Shown here piece after piece: positions 32,440-43,021 of a DNA stretch of 64,000 nucleotides. Numbering within the stretch: position 1 is the first letter of the stretch; the number at the start of each line of letters is the position of its first letter. The stretch covers positions 114,280,674-114,344,673 of the forward strand of contig OZ024744.1 in assembly GCA_964016885.1 (NCBI GenBank). Direction: 5' to 3'. Position numbers and translations under genes: made by a program. The stretch is from Eledone cirrhosa (lineage: Eukaryota > Mollusca > Cephalopoda > Octopoda > Eledonidae). The notes under the pieces are model-generated. The model made no database searches. It saw only the letters and a program-made list of their open reading frames with translations, and was not told where the DNA came from.

Positions 32440-34356
32440 AAGAGGTGCCTACTGCTTGTAGGTTTGTATACAATGGCAGTCGGGTCTTCTGTACAACTGC
32501 ATGGCACCAAAGATCTCGAGCCAGTTCTTAGAGAGGTGTAGGTGAGCAAGGCCAGTTTTTATCACCTTGTCCCAGGTTTTTCTTGGTCTACCCTCCTCGT
32601 AGCTTCCATCAATGTTTATTGCCCTTCAATATACAGCTGTCATCCATCATACACATCACATGTCCATACCAATGCAATCTCCTCTCCAGAAAACACCATT
32701 TGATACCTCTTATGCTCAGTCTCTCTCTCAATTCGTTTATGCTTCGCCGTTCGCGTACATTACTATTACGCATCCATCGGAGCATGCAAGCTTCGTTTCT
32801 TTTTAATCTATGCAAGTCTTCAGCACACAACACCCAGATCTTACTGCCATGTAATATCACCATTCGTATACAAGCATCATCCAATCTGCCTTTCACTTTT
32901 AGAGAAAAACCCTTTGTGGCCAACTGCGGTATTAGCTCTCTGAACTTTTTTCATCCCGCTCTAACTCTGGCTACTACACTTTCAGAGCACACACCACCAC
33001 TGCTGATTTTGTCACCCAGGTAACAGGAAAGTGTCTACTATTTCTATAGAACCATCTGGGCAGTTGAAGGAGATAATATCCAGTGGGTCCTAGCTACTTA
33101 TTGCACCTGAGGATCGGCCACATATAAAATCTACATTCTTAGATAGCTTACCTGTGATCCCACTACATCTTTTAAGTACCCATAGTTTGCATTTGGGAGA
33201 TAGAATGGAGTTTCTACCTACTCTTTTCTTACACACTGAGCATGGCCATTTCCCAGAGAAGACCTGTGCCCTATTCTTTCTACATACTAGAACTTTAGTC
33301 TTAGACAAGTTAACTTTAAGGCCTTTTGATTCTAGGTCATGCTTCCATGTTTGGAATTTCTCTAGTTCAGCCATAGATTCAGCTATGAGAGTTAGATCAT
33401 CTTCTTATAGAAGTTCCCATGGGCAGCCGGTCTTAAACCCTTCTGTTATAGCCTGTAGGACAATAATAAACAGGAGGGGGCTAAGGACAGAGCCTTGGTG
33501 AACCCCTACTATTACACTAAATTTATCACTATATTTATTGTTAATTCTAACCTTGCTGACTGTTTCTTTATACATGGCTTGTATAGCTCTCACAAGCCAC
33601 TCACTTCTAGTTTTCTAAGAGCCCATCAGATTAAGGTGCATGGGACGCTGTCAAAGGCCTTCTCCAGGTCAACAAAAGCTAAGTATCAGGGACTACTGTT
33701 AGCCAGGTGCTTCTGTAGTTGTCATACAAGGAAAAGAGCATCTGTGGTACTTTTACCTGGCACTAACCCAAACTGCATTTCATCTAGATCAATTCGGTCT
33801 CTAATCAGTTGAGTTATAACTCTTTCTGGGACTTTCATGACCTGGTCAACTAAATTAATGCCCCTATACTTTCCTCTATCCAGGGCATCTCCTTTGCCCT
33901 TGTAACATTTGACGATGATGCTGCTACACCAGTCATTTGGTAAGGCCCCATTCTATATTACTTAGTTTACTATCCGGGTGACCATAGTATGTCCCACCAT
34001 TCCAGATACCTTCAACATTTCAGCAACTATCTCCGAAGGCCCAGCTGCCTTGCTTGTCTTCATATCTCTGATTGCCTTACTTACTACACTACCATTAACT
34101 TGCACAGCTGGTCCCTCTATTGTATCAATGTGGGGCAGACTATTTTTATTCCATTCAGTAGTGTCTTGTAGTGACACTTCCAAGCTACCTTCTTATCAGT
34201 ATCAGTGAGGGCAAGTACACCATAATCATTACGGGCACACGTCTCCTTGACAATATCACAGTTCTCCTTGACACATTGCCTTGCAATCCTGAATATCTCA
34301 CGTCTTTGGTCCTCCTGTTGTAGAATATGCTTGAATTTACTATCTTATGCTTCCTT
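32440..34356 (-). mobile_element. LINE family 1, RT to C-terminus (pseudogene)
   Basis: Minus strand from the linker (GPSEIVAEMLKVSGMVGHTM) through RT (KAFDSVP, VGVHQGSVLSPLLFII), a PHD-like Cys/His segment (KWPCSVCKKRVGRNSI) and the C-terminal domain (TKGFSLKVKGRLDDACIRMV, RRLHWYGHVMCMMDD, GRPRKTWDKVIK). The catalytic YADD has become stop-EDD near 33404, and several other stops and frameshifts are present. The Cys/His cluster after RT is a family feature shared with the copy at 44468. Confidence 0.9.
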
Positions 34357-34357
34357 C

Positions 34358-34722
34358 TTCGTGGTTTATAAATGCACAGTCAAAACTAGTGATAATATAT
34401 TTAACTATGTCGGTGCAACTTCTACAGAATTTAAAATTCGCTGGAATAACAACCACAATTTTACTTTCTGAAAATTTGATAAAAAACCTTCAACTTCTCT
34501 TTCAAACCTGATATGGAACTTAAAATGCAAGAATATAGACTGTTCATTAGCTTGGGAAACAGTTTCAAAAGCACCCACATACCGAAACACAGCTTTATCT
34601 AGATTCTGCAAATTGTGTATTGAGGAAATTTTTTATATACTTAACTGTAAAAACTCTATTAATCTAAGAACGAATTTATTTAATTCTTGTAGACATCGCC
34701 AGAATTAAACATTCAGAACTAT
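34358..34722 (+). mobile_element. Penelope-like element, GIY-YIG endonuclease end
   Basis: Plus-strand reading: VVYKCTVKTSDNIFNYVGAT, then FKIRWNN, TSLSNLIWNLK, SKAPTYRNTALSRFCKLCIE and NSCRH. The order (Y-x-C, YVG, R/W, then a zinc-like C-x2-C ... C-x-H) fits the GIY-YIG endonuclease of a PLE group. An in-frame stop follows NHNFTF, so it is inactive. It abuts LINE family 1. The 3' UTR and a ribozyme-bearing terminal repeat follow to 36080, giving a consistent 3' half of one element. Confidence 0.75.
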
Positions 34723-35839
34723 ATATAACTTATAATTATACTTATAATATTCCTATTAATCTCCATAACAATCTCATCTACTTGGTTTTAATATATTGAT
34801 ATCTCTAAATCATATCTGTAACATTTGCTGTACTTCCACATATAAACAAATTTTCATATAATGTATACGTAATTCTAATTTTTTTTTAATTTTAATTTTA
34901 ATTTTAATTTTAATTTTAATTTTAATTTTAATTTTAATTTTAATTTTAATTTTAATTTTAATTTTAATTTTAATAATTTTTTATTTCTTTAAAAATTACT
35001 TATCTCTTAAAAAATTATTTTTTAAAAAGACTTTTTCAAAATTTTTCTCAAGGATTTTTTAAATTAAAAAAAAATTTTTTCAATATTTTTTCCAATATTT
35101 TTTCAAAATTTAAAAAAAATATTTTTTCAATATATTTTTTCAATATTTTTTAAATATATTTTCAATATATTAAACATCCATATATGTATCTTAAACATCC
35201 ATACTTATTTTGACTAAATAGTCTCACACTAACAAATAAATAAATAAATAAAACCGGAGTTTTTTTCTTATCTTCCCTTTTCAATCATATAAATATAAAT
35301 ATTCCTACTTAACTCAGTTAATTTAATTTAATTTAATTTAAAAGCATTCTCAATTTTAAATACATATTTATTTACATAAAATACAAAACCAATATCCCTC
35401 AAAACTCATTAGAACAACTATCTATAACATGATATACCCATCTATTTATTTATTTATTTATTTATCTACTTATAAACGAATGAAAAAATATTATGTTATA
35501 AACAAATTTTAAACAACTAATAATCGTAAAATATCCTTTTAATATAAATACACATATTATTAAGATATATATTTACATATATACATAGATAATTGTTCGA
35601 ATATATTTCCCTCAAATTAACGTTATATGAGTTTTTTTTATTCATCTTCGCTTTTTTCCTTTTCTTTCTCTCTCTCTCTCTCACACTATTTTGTCCTTCT
35701 CTTCTCTCTTCTCTCTCTCCATAGTCGTTTAAACAAACGGTTGTTTCTCAATTATTTACATATTCATTTCCATATTCACCCATAGGTTTGAAAAATCGCT
35801 AATACTTTTCCACTATCCAGAGAATATCCAACTGGTGGG
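34723..35839 (+). other. AT-rich 3' UTR-like region with (ATTTTA)n
   Basis: Very AT-rich, with a regular 6-base TTTTAA repeat at 34883-34976. No gene. Likely the 3' UTR of the PLE whose endonuclease ends at 34722. Confidence 0.6.
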
Positions 35840-36080
35840 GTGGGATTTTCCTGGGTATGTCTCTATTTATAAAACAGACTTTGTGTTTTATCTGAGGAAA
35901 GCGTACCAAAGTCTTTTGGAACCCTTGAAATATATATAATAAAATAAATATGGTTTTATAAATATAGTTTCCATTTATTTATTTAATATCATAGAATATT
36001 TACTCCCAGCATCTGTTGAGTGCTCTAAATCAATTATAAACATTTATATTTATATTTGTTGGATTTCCAACAAATTAAAT
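35840..36080 (+). mobile_element. PLE terminal repeat, family 2, single copy
   Basis: Hammerhead, then AATAAATATGGTTTTATAAA, TTTCCATTTATTTATTTAAT, GTTGAGTGCTCTAAATC and the ACCCCTTCTAC end. It lies 3' of a PLE coding remnant on the same strand, which links family 2 to a PLE. Confidence 0.88.
35885..35945 (+). ncRNA. Hammerhead ribozyme candidate H14
   Basis: Helix I TTTTAT (35886-35891) with ATAAAA (35939-35944) plus G·T; core CTGAGGA 35892-35898; helix II AAGCGTACCAAA with TTTTGGAACCCTT, C·C at position 4 and one A·A; GAA 35927-35929; helix III ATATATAT (35930-35937). Cleavage is predicted after A35938. Confidence 0.87.
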
Positions 36081-36088
36081 ACCCCTTC

Positions 36089-36140
<52 letters not shown>
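36081..36140. repeat. (TA)n microsatellite
   Basis: TA run, followed at 36141-36175 by a short repeat of the AAGTAGAAGGGGTATTTCAT block and a GGACGTAAGATG tail. Confidence 0.9.
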
Positions 36141-36143
<3 letters not shown>

Positions 36144-36184
36144 TAGAAGGGGTATTTCATTTAAGCGGACGTAAGATGAAATGA

Positions 36185-36350
36185 TGATATATAATATTAA
36201 GAATATTAATAAATAGAAAATATCTTTATAAACCCATATTTATTTTCCATTTATTAATATTCTTAATATTAATAATACTCCAGATAAATACTGTAGAGTG
36301 CTTCTAATCTGTTGTAAAATTAACTTTGTTGAATAAGCAACAAACTATAT
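36185..36350. mobile_element. PLE terminal repeat, family 4, ribozyme deleted
   Basis: A short palindrome (TTAAGAATATTAATAAATAG / complement) around 36235 with the family 4 tail TAGAGTGCTTCTAATC. The ribozyme segment is missing. Confidence 0.75.
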
Positions 36351-36356
36351 AGCTCA

Positions 36357-36359
<3 letters not shown>

Positions 36360-36397
<38 letters not shown>

Positions 36398-36765
36398 TTT
36401 ACATCTGCTTTTCCCTGCTTGCAAGGTGGGACGAGAACTGATTCGGGCTTGATTTATACAGCTGGATGCCCTTCCTAACACCAACCTTATTTACAGTGAG
36501 TGCTGGGTGCTTTTTTCCGTGGCATCTACACGACCACATTACAGTGTGGTCTGGGTGCTTTTTTGCTGTGGCACCTCCATGACCACTTTGCAGTGGAATG
36601 ATAGGAACCCCAGTCCTATCACCTCATTTCTACAGCTGAGTAAACTGGAGCAATGTGAAATAAAGTGTCTTGCTCAAGGAAACAACACATCAGCCAGTCT
36701 GAGAATTGAACTCACAACCTTTCGATTGCAAGGCCAATGCTCTAACCACTGAGCCATGTGCTATT
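36360..36765 (-). mobile_element. tRNA-derived SINE, type V, near full length
   Basis: The minus strand starts with a tRNA-like head: box A TGGCTCAGTGG inside GCACATGGCTCAGTGGTTAG, and box B GAGTTCAATTC. Then come TGTTTCCTTGAGCAAGACAC, a twice-repeated AAAAAGCACCCAG block, GGAAGGGCATCCAGCTGTAT and a (GATGAT)n tail. Box spacing is that of a pol III promoter. This copy gives the complete layout of the family. Confidence 0.9.
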
Positions 36766-36789
36766 TTTATATATATACATATATACATA

Positions 36790-37410
36790 TATAAAAATGT
36801 TCGCTCTACATGGCTGAATACTTTAAATGTAATCTGAGGTTTTCCAATATTAATAATAACATTCGATTCATTTGCAATTATGCAAACAAGCCTAAATTTT
36901 AAAGCCATGTCAGTAGAATGAACTCTTCATTCTTGCTCTTGTGTTGGCATGTAAACAGAACTGCAGACACTAATGTTTCTGGGTATCACCCTTCGAAAAT
37001 ATCAGATTACATTTATTGTGTTCAGCCATGTAGAGAAAAATTTTTTTTTTTTTAAATTTAAATGTGGCAAAGCCGGCCATTTATCGGTCGTATACAGGAA
37101 ACTGACTGATATGCAAATCTGGCTAATCAGTAGATCTGCTAATATGCAGATCTGACTGATCAGCCAGTCTGCTAATATGCAAATGAGGACAATCAGTCAC
37201 TGTGTATTTTAGAAAATAGTATATATTTTCACTAGCTCTGACAGTTGGCAGGTGAACAGTGAGCTGTACTGATGAAGGGTGATACCCAGAAACATTAGTG
37301 TCTGCAATTCTGTTCATATGCCAACACATGGCTTTAAAAATTAGGCTTGCTTGCATAATTGCAAACGAATCGAATGTTATTATTAATATTCGAAAAACTC
37401 AGATTACATT

Positions 37411-37415
<5 letters not shown>
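36790..37415. mobile_element. PLE terminal repeat, family 8, palindrome
   Basis: Left and right parts mirror each other (CAGACACTAATGTTTCTGGG and complement; AACGAATCGAATGTTATTAT and complement) around a centre with repeated ATGCAAAT-type blocks at 37080-37190. The plus arm has an intact hammerhead. The minus arm lacks the CTGATGA strand (TTTTCGAAGGGTG in its place), so it is dead. Confidence 0.82.
37265..37306 (+). ncRNA. Hammerhead ribozyme candidate H15 (GUC cleavage triplet)
   Basis: Helix I TGTA (37265-37268) with TGCA (37303-37306), one G·U; core CTGATGA 37269-37275; helix II GGGT/ACCC (37277-37280, 37284-37287) with loop GAT; GAA 37289-37291; helix III ACA/TGT (37292-37294, 37299-37301). 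Cleavage triplet is GTC, cut after C37302. Confidence 0.87.

Positions 37416-37480
<65 letters not shown>
37416..37480. repeat. (TA)n microsatellite
   Basis: TA run between two palindromes. Confidence 0.95.
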
Positions 37481-37484
<4 letters not shown>

Positions 37485-37632
37485 ATACTTTGGGAGGGTC
37501 ATGTTGCCAATAAGAAACACACGCACCAGTTGCTTTCACTTCAATTTATTATAAATTAAATTTATAAATTTAAGAATTTATAAATTTCCGGTTGGTTGGT
37601 TGGTTTCACAACCAGACGATTGTTCATATATT

Positions 37633-37675
37633 ATCAAAGTTCTTTCGTCACACATTCTGTGACCTCTTCAGTGAC
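37633..37675 (-). ncRNA. Hammerhead ribozyme candidate H16
   Basis: As H3. Minus-strand core CTGAAGA 37671-37665, helix II GTCACA/TGTGAC. Helix I is GTCA with TGAT, one G·U. Cleavage is predicted between 37637 and 37636. Confidence 0.83.
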
Positions 37676-37814
37676 TGGGATTCTTTTCTTTGTTTTTGTG
37701 CCTCTCCTTTGTTCTGTCCTACGCCATCTTGTTTTTGTGTGTGTAAAAAAACAACAACAAGATGGCGTAGGACAGAACAAAGGAGAGGCACAAAACCAAA
37801 GAAAAGAATCCCCA

Positions 37815-37857
37815 GTCACTGAAGAGGTCACAGAATGTGTGACGAAAGAACTTTGAC
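37815..37857 (+). ncRNA. Hammerhead ribozyme candidate H17 (mirror of H16)
   Basis: Helix I GTCA 37815-37818 with TGAC 37854-37857; core CTGAAGA 37819-37825; GAA 37844-37846; helix III AG/CT. Cleavage is predicted after T37853. Confidence 0.85.
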
Positions 37858-38077
37858 AATATATGAACAATCGTCTGGTTGTGGAACCAACCAACCAACC
37901 GGAAATTTATAAATTCTTAAATTTATAAATTTAATTTATAATAAATTGAAGTGAAAGCAACTGGTGCGTGTGTTTCTTATTGGCAACATGACCCTCCCAA
38001 AGTATAACAATATCGGTTTCAACACGTTTTCAGATAAAGAATCTTACTAAACAAATTCAGAAACGAAATATATATAT

Positions 38078-38089
<12 letters not shown>

Positions 38090-38121
<32 letters not shown>

Positions 38122-38911
38122 ATTTATAGTTATGTATATAGTATAAACAACTATAAACAGGAAAGGTCAGTAATTTCTTATTACCTTATTACCAGTAAGA
38201 GAAATAGTTCAATGTATGAACATCTGTTGTTTTACAGAGCAGGAAATAAATAAATTAGACAATTATCAAAGTTGTGTTCAAATCATTTAATAGCTGACAA
38301 TCGTTTCTTCCAAACTCTCATTTGGAGTCATCGGAGCATTATCAATGTTTTTACATGTAATTAACCTCCTATTCAACAGAACAATAATATAGATACATAT
38401 ATATTGATGTTGTGAGCAACAGTTTCGTATTTACAGGGTGGAATGGATGTGACATATATTTTACGGGAATTGTACAAACATTCAAATTCAAATTAAAAGC
38501 ACAGGGTGGAATACATGCAACAGATAATACAAGAGAATAGCCTAATAATTAAAGAGGCATTGTGAAAGGAGCTTTGAGAAAGAAAGAGTACATTAGCAAT
38601 ACATATGCAGCCGTGTAGAAAGTGCACATGCGTTAGTCATATATATGAGAAGGAAATAAGCAAAGTTATTATGCATATATAGATAAATAAATACTGTATT
38701 TTAAGCAAATATGTAATGTATTAAAATCTATGGTGCACGTAGTATGTTGATAGTGTTTGAATTTGTGTGTGTTGGGGAGAATAAAGTTATTGCAGTCTCT
38801 TCCATTACATATGTTGAATTATATTTTAGTTAATGTTTATATTGAATGTTTTAAGTTAGTTAAAGCAATGGATTGTAAATTAGTCTCATTGTATTCTTAT
38901 TCATCGACTAT
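38090..38911. other. Unassigned DNA with (AAT)n and a family 9 terminal-repeat trace
   Basis: (AAT)n at 38091-38119. The rest has no gene I can support. A minus-strand ribozyme-like motif at 38293-38337 suggests part of this is another PLE terminal repeat. ACAGGGTGGAAT recurs at 38435 and 38501. Confidence 0.45.
38293..38337 (-). ncRNA. Hammerhead-like motif H18 (U4 changed to C)
   Basis: Minus strand: helix I GCT/AGC only (38337-38335 with 38295-38293); core reads CCGATGA (38334-38328), expected CTGATGA; helix II TCCAAA/TTTGGA; GAA 38307-38305; helix III ACG AT TGT with one G·U; H17 is C. The core change makes activity doubtful. Confidence 0.55.
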
Positions 38912-39148
38912 AGTTGTTCAATCCTGACTTTGCTGACTGCTCCCCTATACATGGCTTGTACAGCTTTCACAAGCTATTCATCTACTCCTAGTTTTCTAAG
39001 AACCCACCAGATTATAGCACGGGGGACTCTGTCAAAGGCTTTTTCCAGATCAACAAATGGCAGGTAGAGTGGCTTACTTTTAGCTAGGTACTTTTCCTCT
39101 AACTGCCTCACAAGAAAGAGAGCATCAGTGGTGCTTTTCCTGGTACAA
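38912..39148 (-). mobile_element. LINE family 1, RT core fragment
   Basis: Minus strand: [52 protein letters not shown], then a stop. It covers only the block before the YADD motif. Both ends are cut: at a (TA)n tract and at 38912. Confidence 0.88.
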
Positions 39149-39159
39149 ATATATTTACA

Positions 39160-39178
39160 TATATATATATTGATATAG

Positions 39179-39276
<98 letters not shown>

Positions 39277-39303
39277 ATACACACACACACATATATATAT
39301 ATA
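39160..39303. repeat. (TA)n(TG)n(CA)n compound microsatellite
   Basis: TA, TG, CA and TA runs in sequence. Confidence 0.95.
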
Positions 39304-39545
39304 TGAAGTATTTCCGTAGGAAAGGTAAAGGAAAAGAGAGTGCTCTATGTAGGCTACAGAGCTTTTTGGTTATGTAATAAACAACATAAGATAATTAATT
39401 CATTTACCAAAGGTTTCACGAAGACAGACGAGCTGGACACTTACGTCTGCCTTCAATCATCAGAAAGAATTTATTAAAAGAATAATAAATTCGTGAAACC
39501 TTTGGTAAATGAATTAATTATCTTATGTTGTTTATTACATAACTA
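39304..39545. mobile_element. PLE terminal repeat, family 5, palindrome with one ribozyme removed
   Basis: Minus arm intact with hammerhead H19. The plus arm reads AATAAATTC joined straight to GTGAAACCTTTGGTAAATG, so the core and helix II are gone while flanks stay identical. The deletion is bounded by TTC on both sides. Confidence 0.85.
39397..39471 (-). ncRNA. Hammerhead ribozyme candidate H19
   Basis: Minus strand: helix I AATTCTTT (39471-39464) with AATGAATT (39404-39397), one mismatch; core CTGATGA 39463-39457; helix II TGAAGGCAGACG with CGTCTGTCTTCG; GAA 39417-39415; helix III ACC TTT GGT. Cleavage is predicted between 39405 and 39404. Confidence 0.88.
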
Positions 39546-39561
39546 TATATATATATATATA

Positions 39562-40520
39562 AATGGGCTCAATACGAATATTAACTTCACGATGGAATAC
39601 AGCCATCAACAACTCCCTTTCCTCGACATCCTCATTAAGATTCATAACAAAAAATAGAAATAGACATATACTACAAGCCCACAGACTCCAAGCAATATCT
39701 TCCTTTCAACTCTTGCCACCCTAGACACGTTAAAATTAATATTCCCTACAACTTAGCCAAGAGAATCTGTACTATAGTCTCCAATAAAAACACCTGTTAC
39801 TTACGGCTACAAGAACTAAAGGACACACTCATAGGCAGGGACTACCCTGCATCACTAATTGACAATGGAATCCAACGTGCCCTAAAACTCAGTACCCAAG
39901 ACCTTAGACACTCTAAAGTAAATCAACCGAAACTAAAAGCTTTTCCATACATCTCCACACACAACCCCCTCAACAATGAGGCCTTTGACACCATCTTCCA
40001 GAACATCCCTGTGTTAAAAAAGGACCATAGAATGAACCAAATCCTACGAACACACGATATCATAAAGAGCAAAAGACAATCTAAGTCAATGAAAAACATC
40101 CTAACACATGCCAAAGTACTGCCAACCACAACAACGAAACCCACAGTAAAAGAAATGCGATATACCCAACTGTGGCATTTCAAAGAAGGACAACGTTTTA
40201 TAGTAAAACACAATTTCACATGCGCATCAGAAAATCTAATATATGTATTAACTTGCTCAGCTTGTCGAGAACAATACATAGGCCAGACCAAAAACAGCCT
40301 CCGCCAACGCATGACTGTCCATAGATCCCAAATTAAAATATGGGAATACAGGAAAATACCACTGAGTGAACACATTGATACTTGTGCCGCCCAAAATCAT
40401 CCCAACTTCAGAATCTTTCCCCTCTACAAATTTAAAGATAATGCCACCCACACGCAGCGCATCAGCAAGGAATCTCACTTTATTAACAAATACGGACCCC
40501 GTCTAAACACTTCTCCCTAA
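39562..40520 (+). mobile_element. Penelope-like element, RT C-terminus plus GIY-YIG endonuclease
   Basis: Plus strand, about 319 codons ending in a TAA. First part: RT end with FTMEYSHQQLPFLDILIKIH, IYYKPTDSKQYLPFNSCHPR and NLAKRICTIVSNKNTCYLRL, typical of PLE reverse transcriptases. Second part, about residues 215-315: YVLTCSACREQYIGQTKNSL, LSEHIDTCA and ISKESHFINKYGPRL, a GIY-YIG-like fold with the usual YIG, R and H positions. One base is missing in the A run at 39649-39654, which shifts the frame once; otherwise the reading frame is clean. 5' truncated at (TA)n. This is the best-preserved PLE coding piece in the window. No hammerhead repeat was found just downstream. Confidence 0.85.
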
Positions 40521-40969
40521 GACGAACCCACAACATACTCACGTCAACATACATACCTACATCAGCATAGATCCTACATACATCTCTATCCGCATATAAA
40601 CACAATGACATACGTAAACACACATGTTCTATGGTGCAACACAAATATACACAAATTTGCATACCTTTTGATGTCTATAGATATAAACGTGCCGACACAC
40701 ATACATATACGCACACATGCATTGCGCACTAATGGGCACATACATATTTGTACACAAGTATTCCAATACGGCAGGGCCTAATGGATTCCCCTTGCAGTAC
40801 GTACAATCTGGACACTCACACACACCTTGGTCTTATGCCAATACTATATATCATTTCACACCTTTTATTATTAAGGTTTTTGATGTTCTATTGAGATAAT
40901 CGTTTTTACTGAAAATAGCGAATAATGTACACCATTTTTACCAGTATCACAAAAATATTGGTCCACCCA
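40521..40969 (+). other. Likely PLE 3' UTR, no gene
   Basis: CATACATAC-rich then plain sequence. The short ORFs here look incidental. Confidence 0.5.
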
Positions 40970-40983
40970 CCCACACACATTCT

Positions 40984-41025
<42 letters not shown>

Positions 41026-41054
41026 TACACACGCGTACATTAACATACAAAGAG

Positions 41055-41090
<36 letters not shown>
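40970..41090. repeat. (CA)n/(TA)n microsatellites
   Basis: CA and TA runs. 41091-41700 is unassigned apart from (CA)n at 41206-41236 and 41312-41326. Confidence 0.92.
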
Positions 41091-41093
<3 letters not shown>

Positions 41094-41703
41094 TTTCTCT
41101 GTATAAGACAAGAGCTGAAAAATATATTTTAACATGTTAAAATATCCCCCACACGCGTACAGACACATTCCTACTGACCGACCCCTCTACCACGAATTAC
41201 TCTGCTACACACACACACACACACATACACACACACTTGTCTTAATAGGCATTCGAACTGTCAACAGGCTGCTGACCATTATCACAACAACGAACCTCTT
41301 TACTACTACTACACACACACACACATATTTGTCTTGAAAGACTTATTTTTCAGTGACTTCTCAATCAGCCGAGACAAACCTACATTTGGCGCAAAATCAA
41401 TTTTTAACATTCACATGACCTCTACCGACCAATCAAAATTGTTTTGACCACAAGAATTTTTTCATACATCTGGAGCCACTTTTTTTTACATAAAACAGGT
41501 AGAATTTTCAAAACTAATCAGATTAGAGCAAACATCACGGGCGCTCTATCTCAAAATTATTTTTGAAAAGCATTAGAAATGCGCAACCGGTAAAACTTAA
41601 AACCAGGACTGAATATTAACCAATACTATTACTAATTTTTACTTATTCCTAATTAAACTATTTTTCACTGGGAACAATTTGTCAGCATTTTCTTTTCCTT
41701 TTA

Positions 41704-41705
<2 letters not shown>

Positions 41706-41793
<88 letters not shown>

Positions 41794-41894
41794 CATATAT
41801 GTCTATATGTATATGTATGTATATATATATATATAATATATACATATATATGTATACATATATATAATCATATATATATAAATATATATATATA
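41706..41894. repeat. (TA)n(GA)n and TA/TG microsatellites
   Basis: TA run, GA run (41757-41790), then mixed TATATG to 41894, abutting a LINE 3' end. Confidence 0.95.
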
Positions 41895-42558
41895 GGGCGG
41901 GTAAAATTCTCGAGATCCATGGACGACTTCTCTCCAGCGGTCTCTGTCCCTCATCATTGCTGCCATGTCCTGTGTCTCCAAGAGACCAGTGTCTGTCCTT
42001 AGGGCATCAACATATGTCAATCTTGGTCTCCCTCTTCCAGTGTGTCCATGCAGGGGCTCCCACAGGAGCATTGAGTGCAGTGCCAACTCTTGATGTCGGT
42101 GAGCATGTCCAGCTAACCTCAGTCTCATCTGTGCTACATTTGAGCTGACTTTTGGGATACTCCCATACAGCTCTGAGTCCTTCATCCTCAGTGTATACTG
42201 ATTAATGTTCAGAGCCATCCTCAGCATTCTCGTGTAGCACCCATCCACCATCTGAGTGAGTTTCTTGGTCAGTGTCCAAGTCTCAGACCCGTACAGCAGC
42301 ACAGACTCCATTGCAGCAATGAAGAGACAGATCTTCAGGTCTTATGAAGGTCCGACTTCCACACCAGTCTCAAGCTGTGGCATGCCGCCCAGGCTTTGCT
42401 CTTCCTCTCGACCACATCATCTCTGTATTCCCAATCTTTGCTCCGAAATACAGGAAGTCCTCAACCAATTCTAGCGGCTTCCCGCCTACATCATTAGTAA
42501 TCTTCTCTGGCTTCTCAATATTCTCTACCAGATATTTCGTCTTAATCTCATTCATTCA
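41895..42558 (-). mobile_element. LINE family 2 (RTE-like), C-terminal part
   Basis: Minus strand from NEIKTKYLVENIEKPEKI through ELVEDFLYFGAKIGNTE, then ESVLLYGSETWTLTKKLTQM, LYGSIPKVSSNVAQMRLRLA, TGRGRPRLTYVDALRTDTG and [13 protein letters not shown]. This is the C-terminal tail of an RTE-like non-LTR element: a cysteine-free tail with GRPR and W-R motifs. A frameshift near 42370 splits it. It is the direct half of an inverted insertion; the other half is 42561-42893. Confidence 0.85.
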
Positions 42559-42560
42559 CC

Positions 42561-42893
42561 AACAGCAAAGCCCAAGTCATTACACTTGATGGGATGACAG
42601 AGTTCTTTGAGATACTGGCTGGAGTGCGCCTGGAAGATACATTGACTCCCTACCTTTTTATCATCGCAGTGGACTATTGTATGCACCTTGTGCTGGAAAA
42701 ACACCAGGAATCTGGCTTTACTGTAACACTGGCTCAGAGCAGGAGAGTTAAGGCGAAAAAGATATCAGATGCTGAATTTGCTGACGACATATTTCTGGTG
42801 ACAAACACAGTGAAGGAGGCAGAGGATTTGATGCAAGAGGTGGAGACTGTGTCGATGGGCTGAGAATGAATGAGATTAAGACGAAGTATATAT
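42561..42893 (+). mobile_element. LINE family 2, inverted RT part
   Basis: Plus strand: KAQVITLDGMTEFFEILAGV, LTPYLFIIAVDYCMHLVLEK and AEFADDIFLVTNTVKEAEDL, with the catalytic FADD box. It ends RMNEIKTKY, the same residues with which the minus-strand half begins. Opposite orientation with a shared junction segment is the mark of a 5' inversion on insertion. Confidence 0.87.
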
Positions 42894-42904
42894 ATATATA
42901 TAAT

Positions 42905-43021
42905 GATAATAATTGTTTCTACTTTTGGCACAAAGCCAGCAATTACCCAGTACATTACTGGTACTTCATTTTATCGACCCCGTAAGGATGAAAGGCAAAG
43001 TTAACATCGGCGGGATTTGAA
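42905..43021 (-). mobile_element. tRNA-derived SINE, 3' part
   Basis: The minus strand begins TTCAAATCCCGCCGATGTTA (box B edge) and ends in the TAGAAACAATTATTATCA tail. Same family as 21076 and 24463. 5' truncated at the PLE boundary. Confidence 0.82.

Larger units (their letters stand above)
37481..38075. mobile_element. PLE terminal repeat, family 1, palindrome
   Basis: Arms 37481-37738 and 37756-38006 are near-perfect complements with a shorter spacer than the copy at 2061. Both arms carry a ribozyme. The right-hand extension TATCGGTTTCAACACG and onward matches 2869-2928. Confidence 0.88.

Noticed and set aside
36721..36765. Functional tRNA gene
   Set aside because: Box A and box B are present but continue into a SINE body and (GATGAT)n tail; no cloverleaf is complete.
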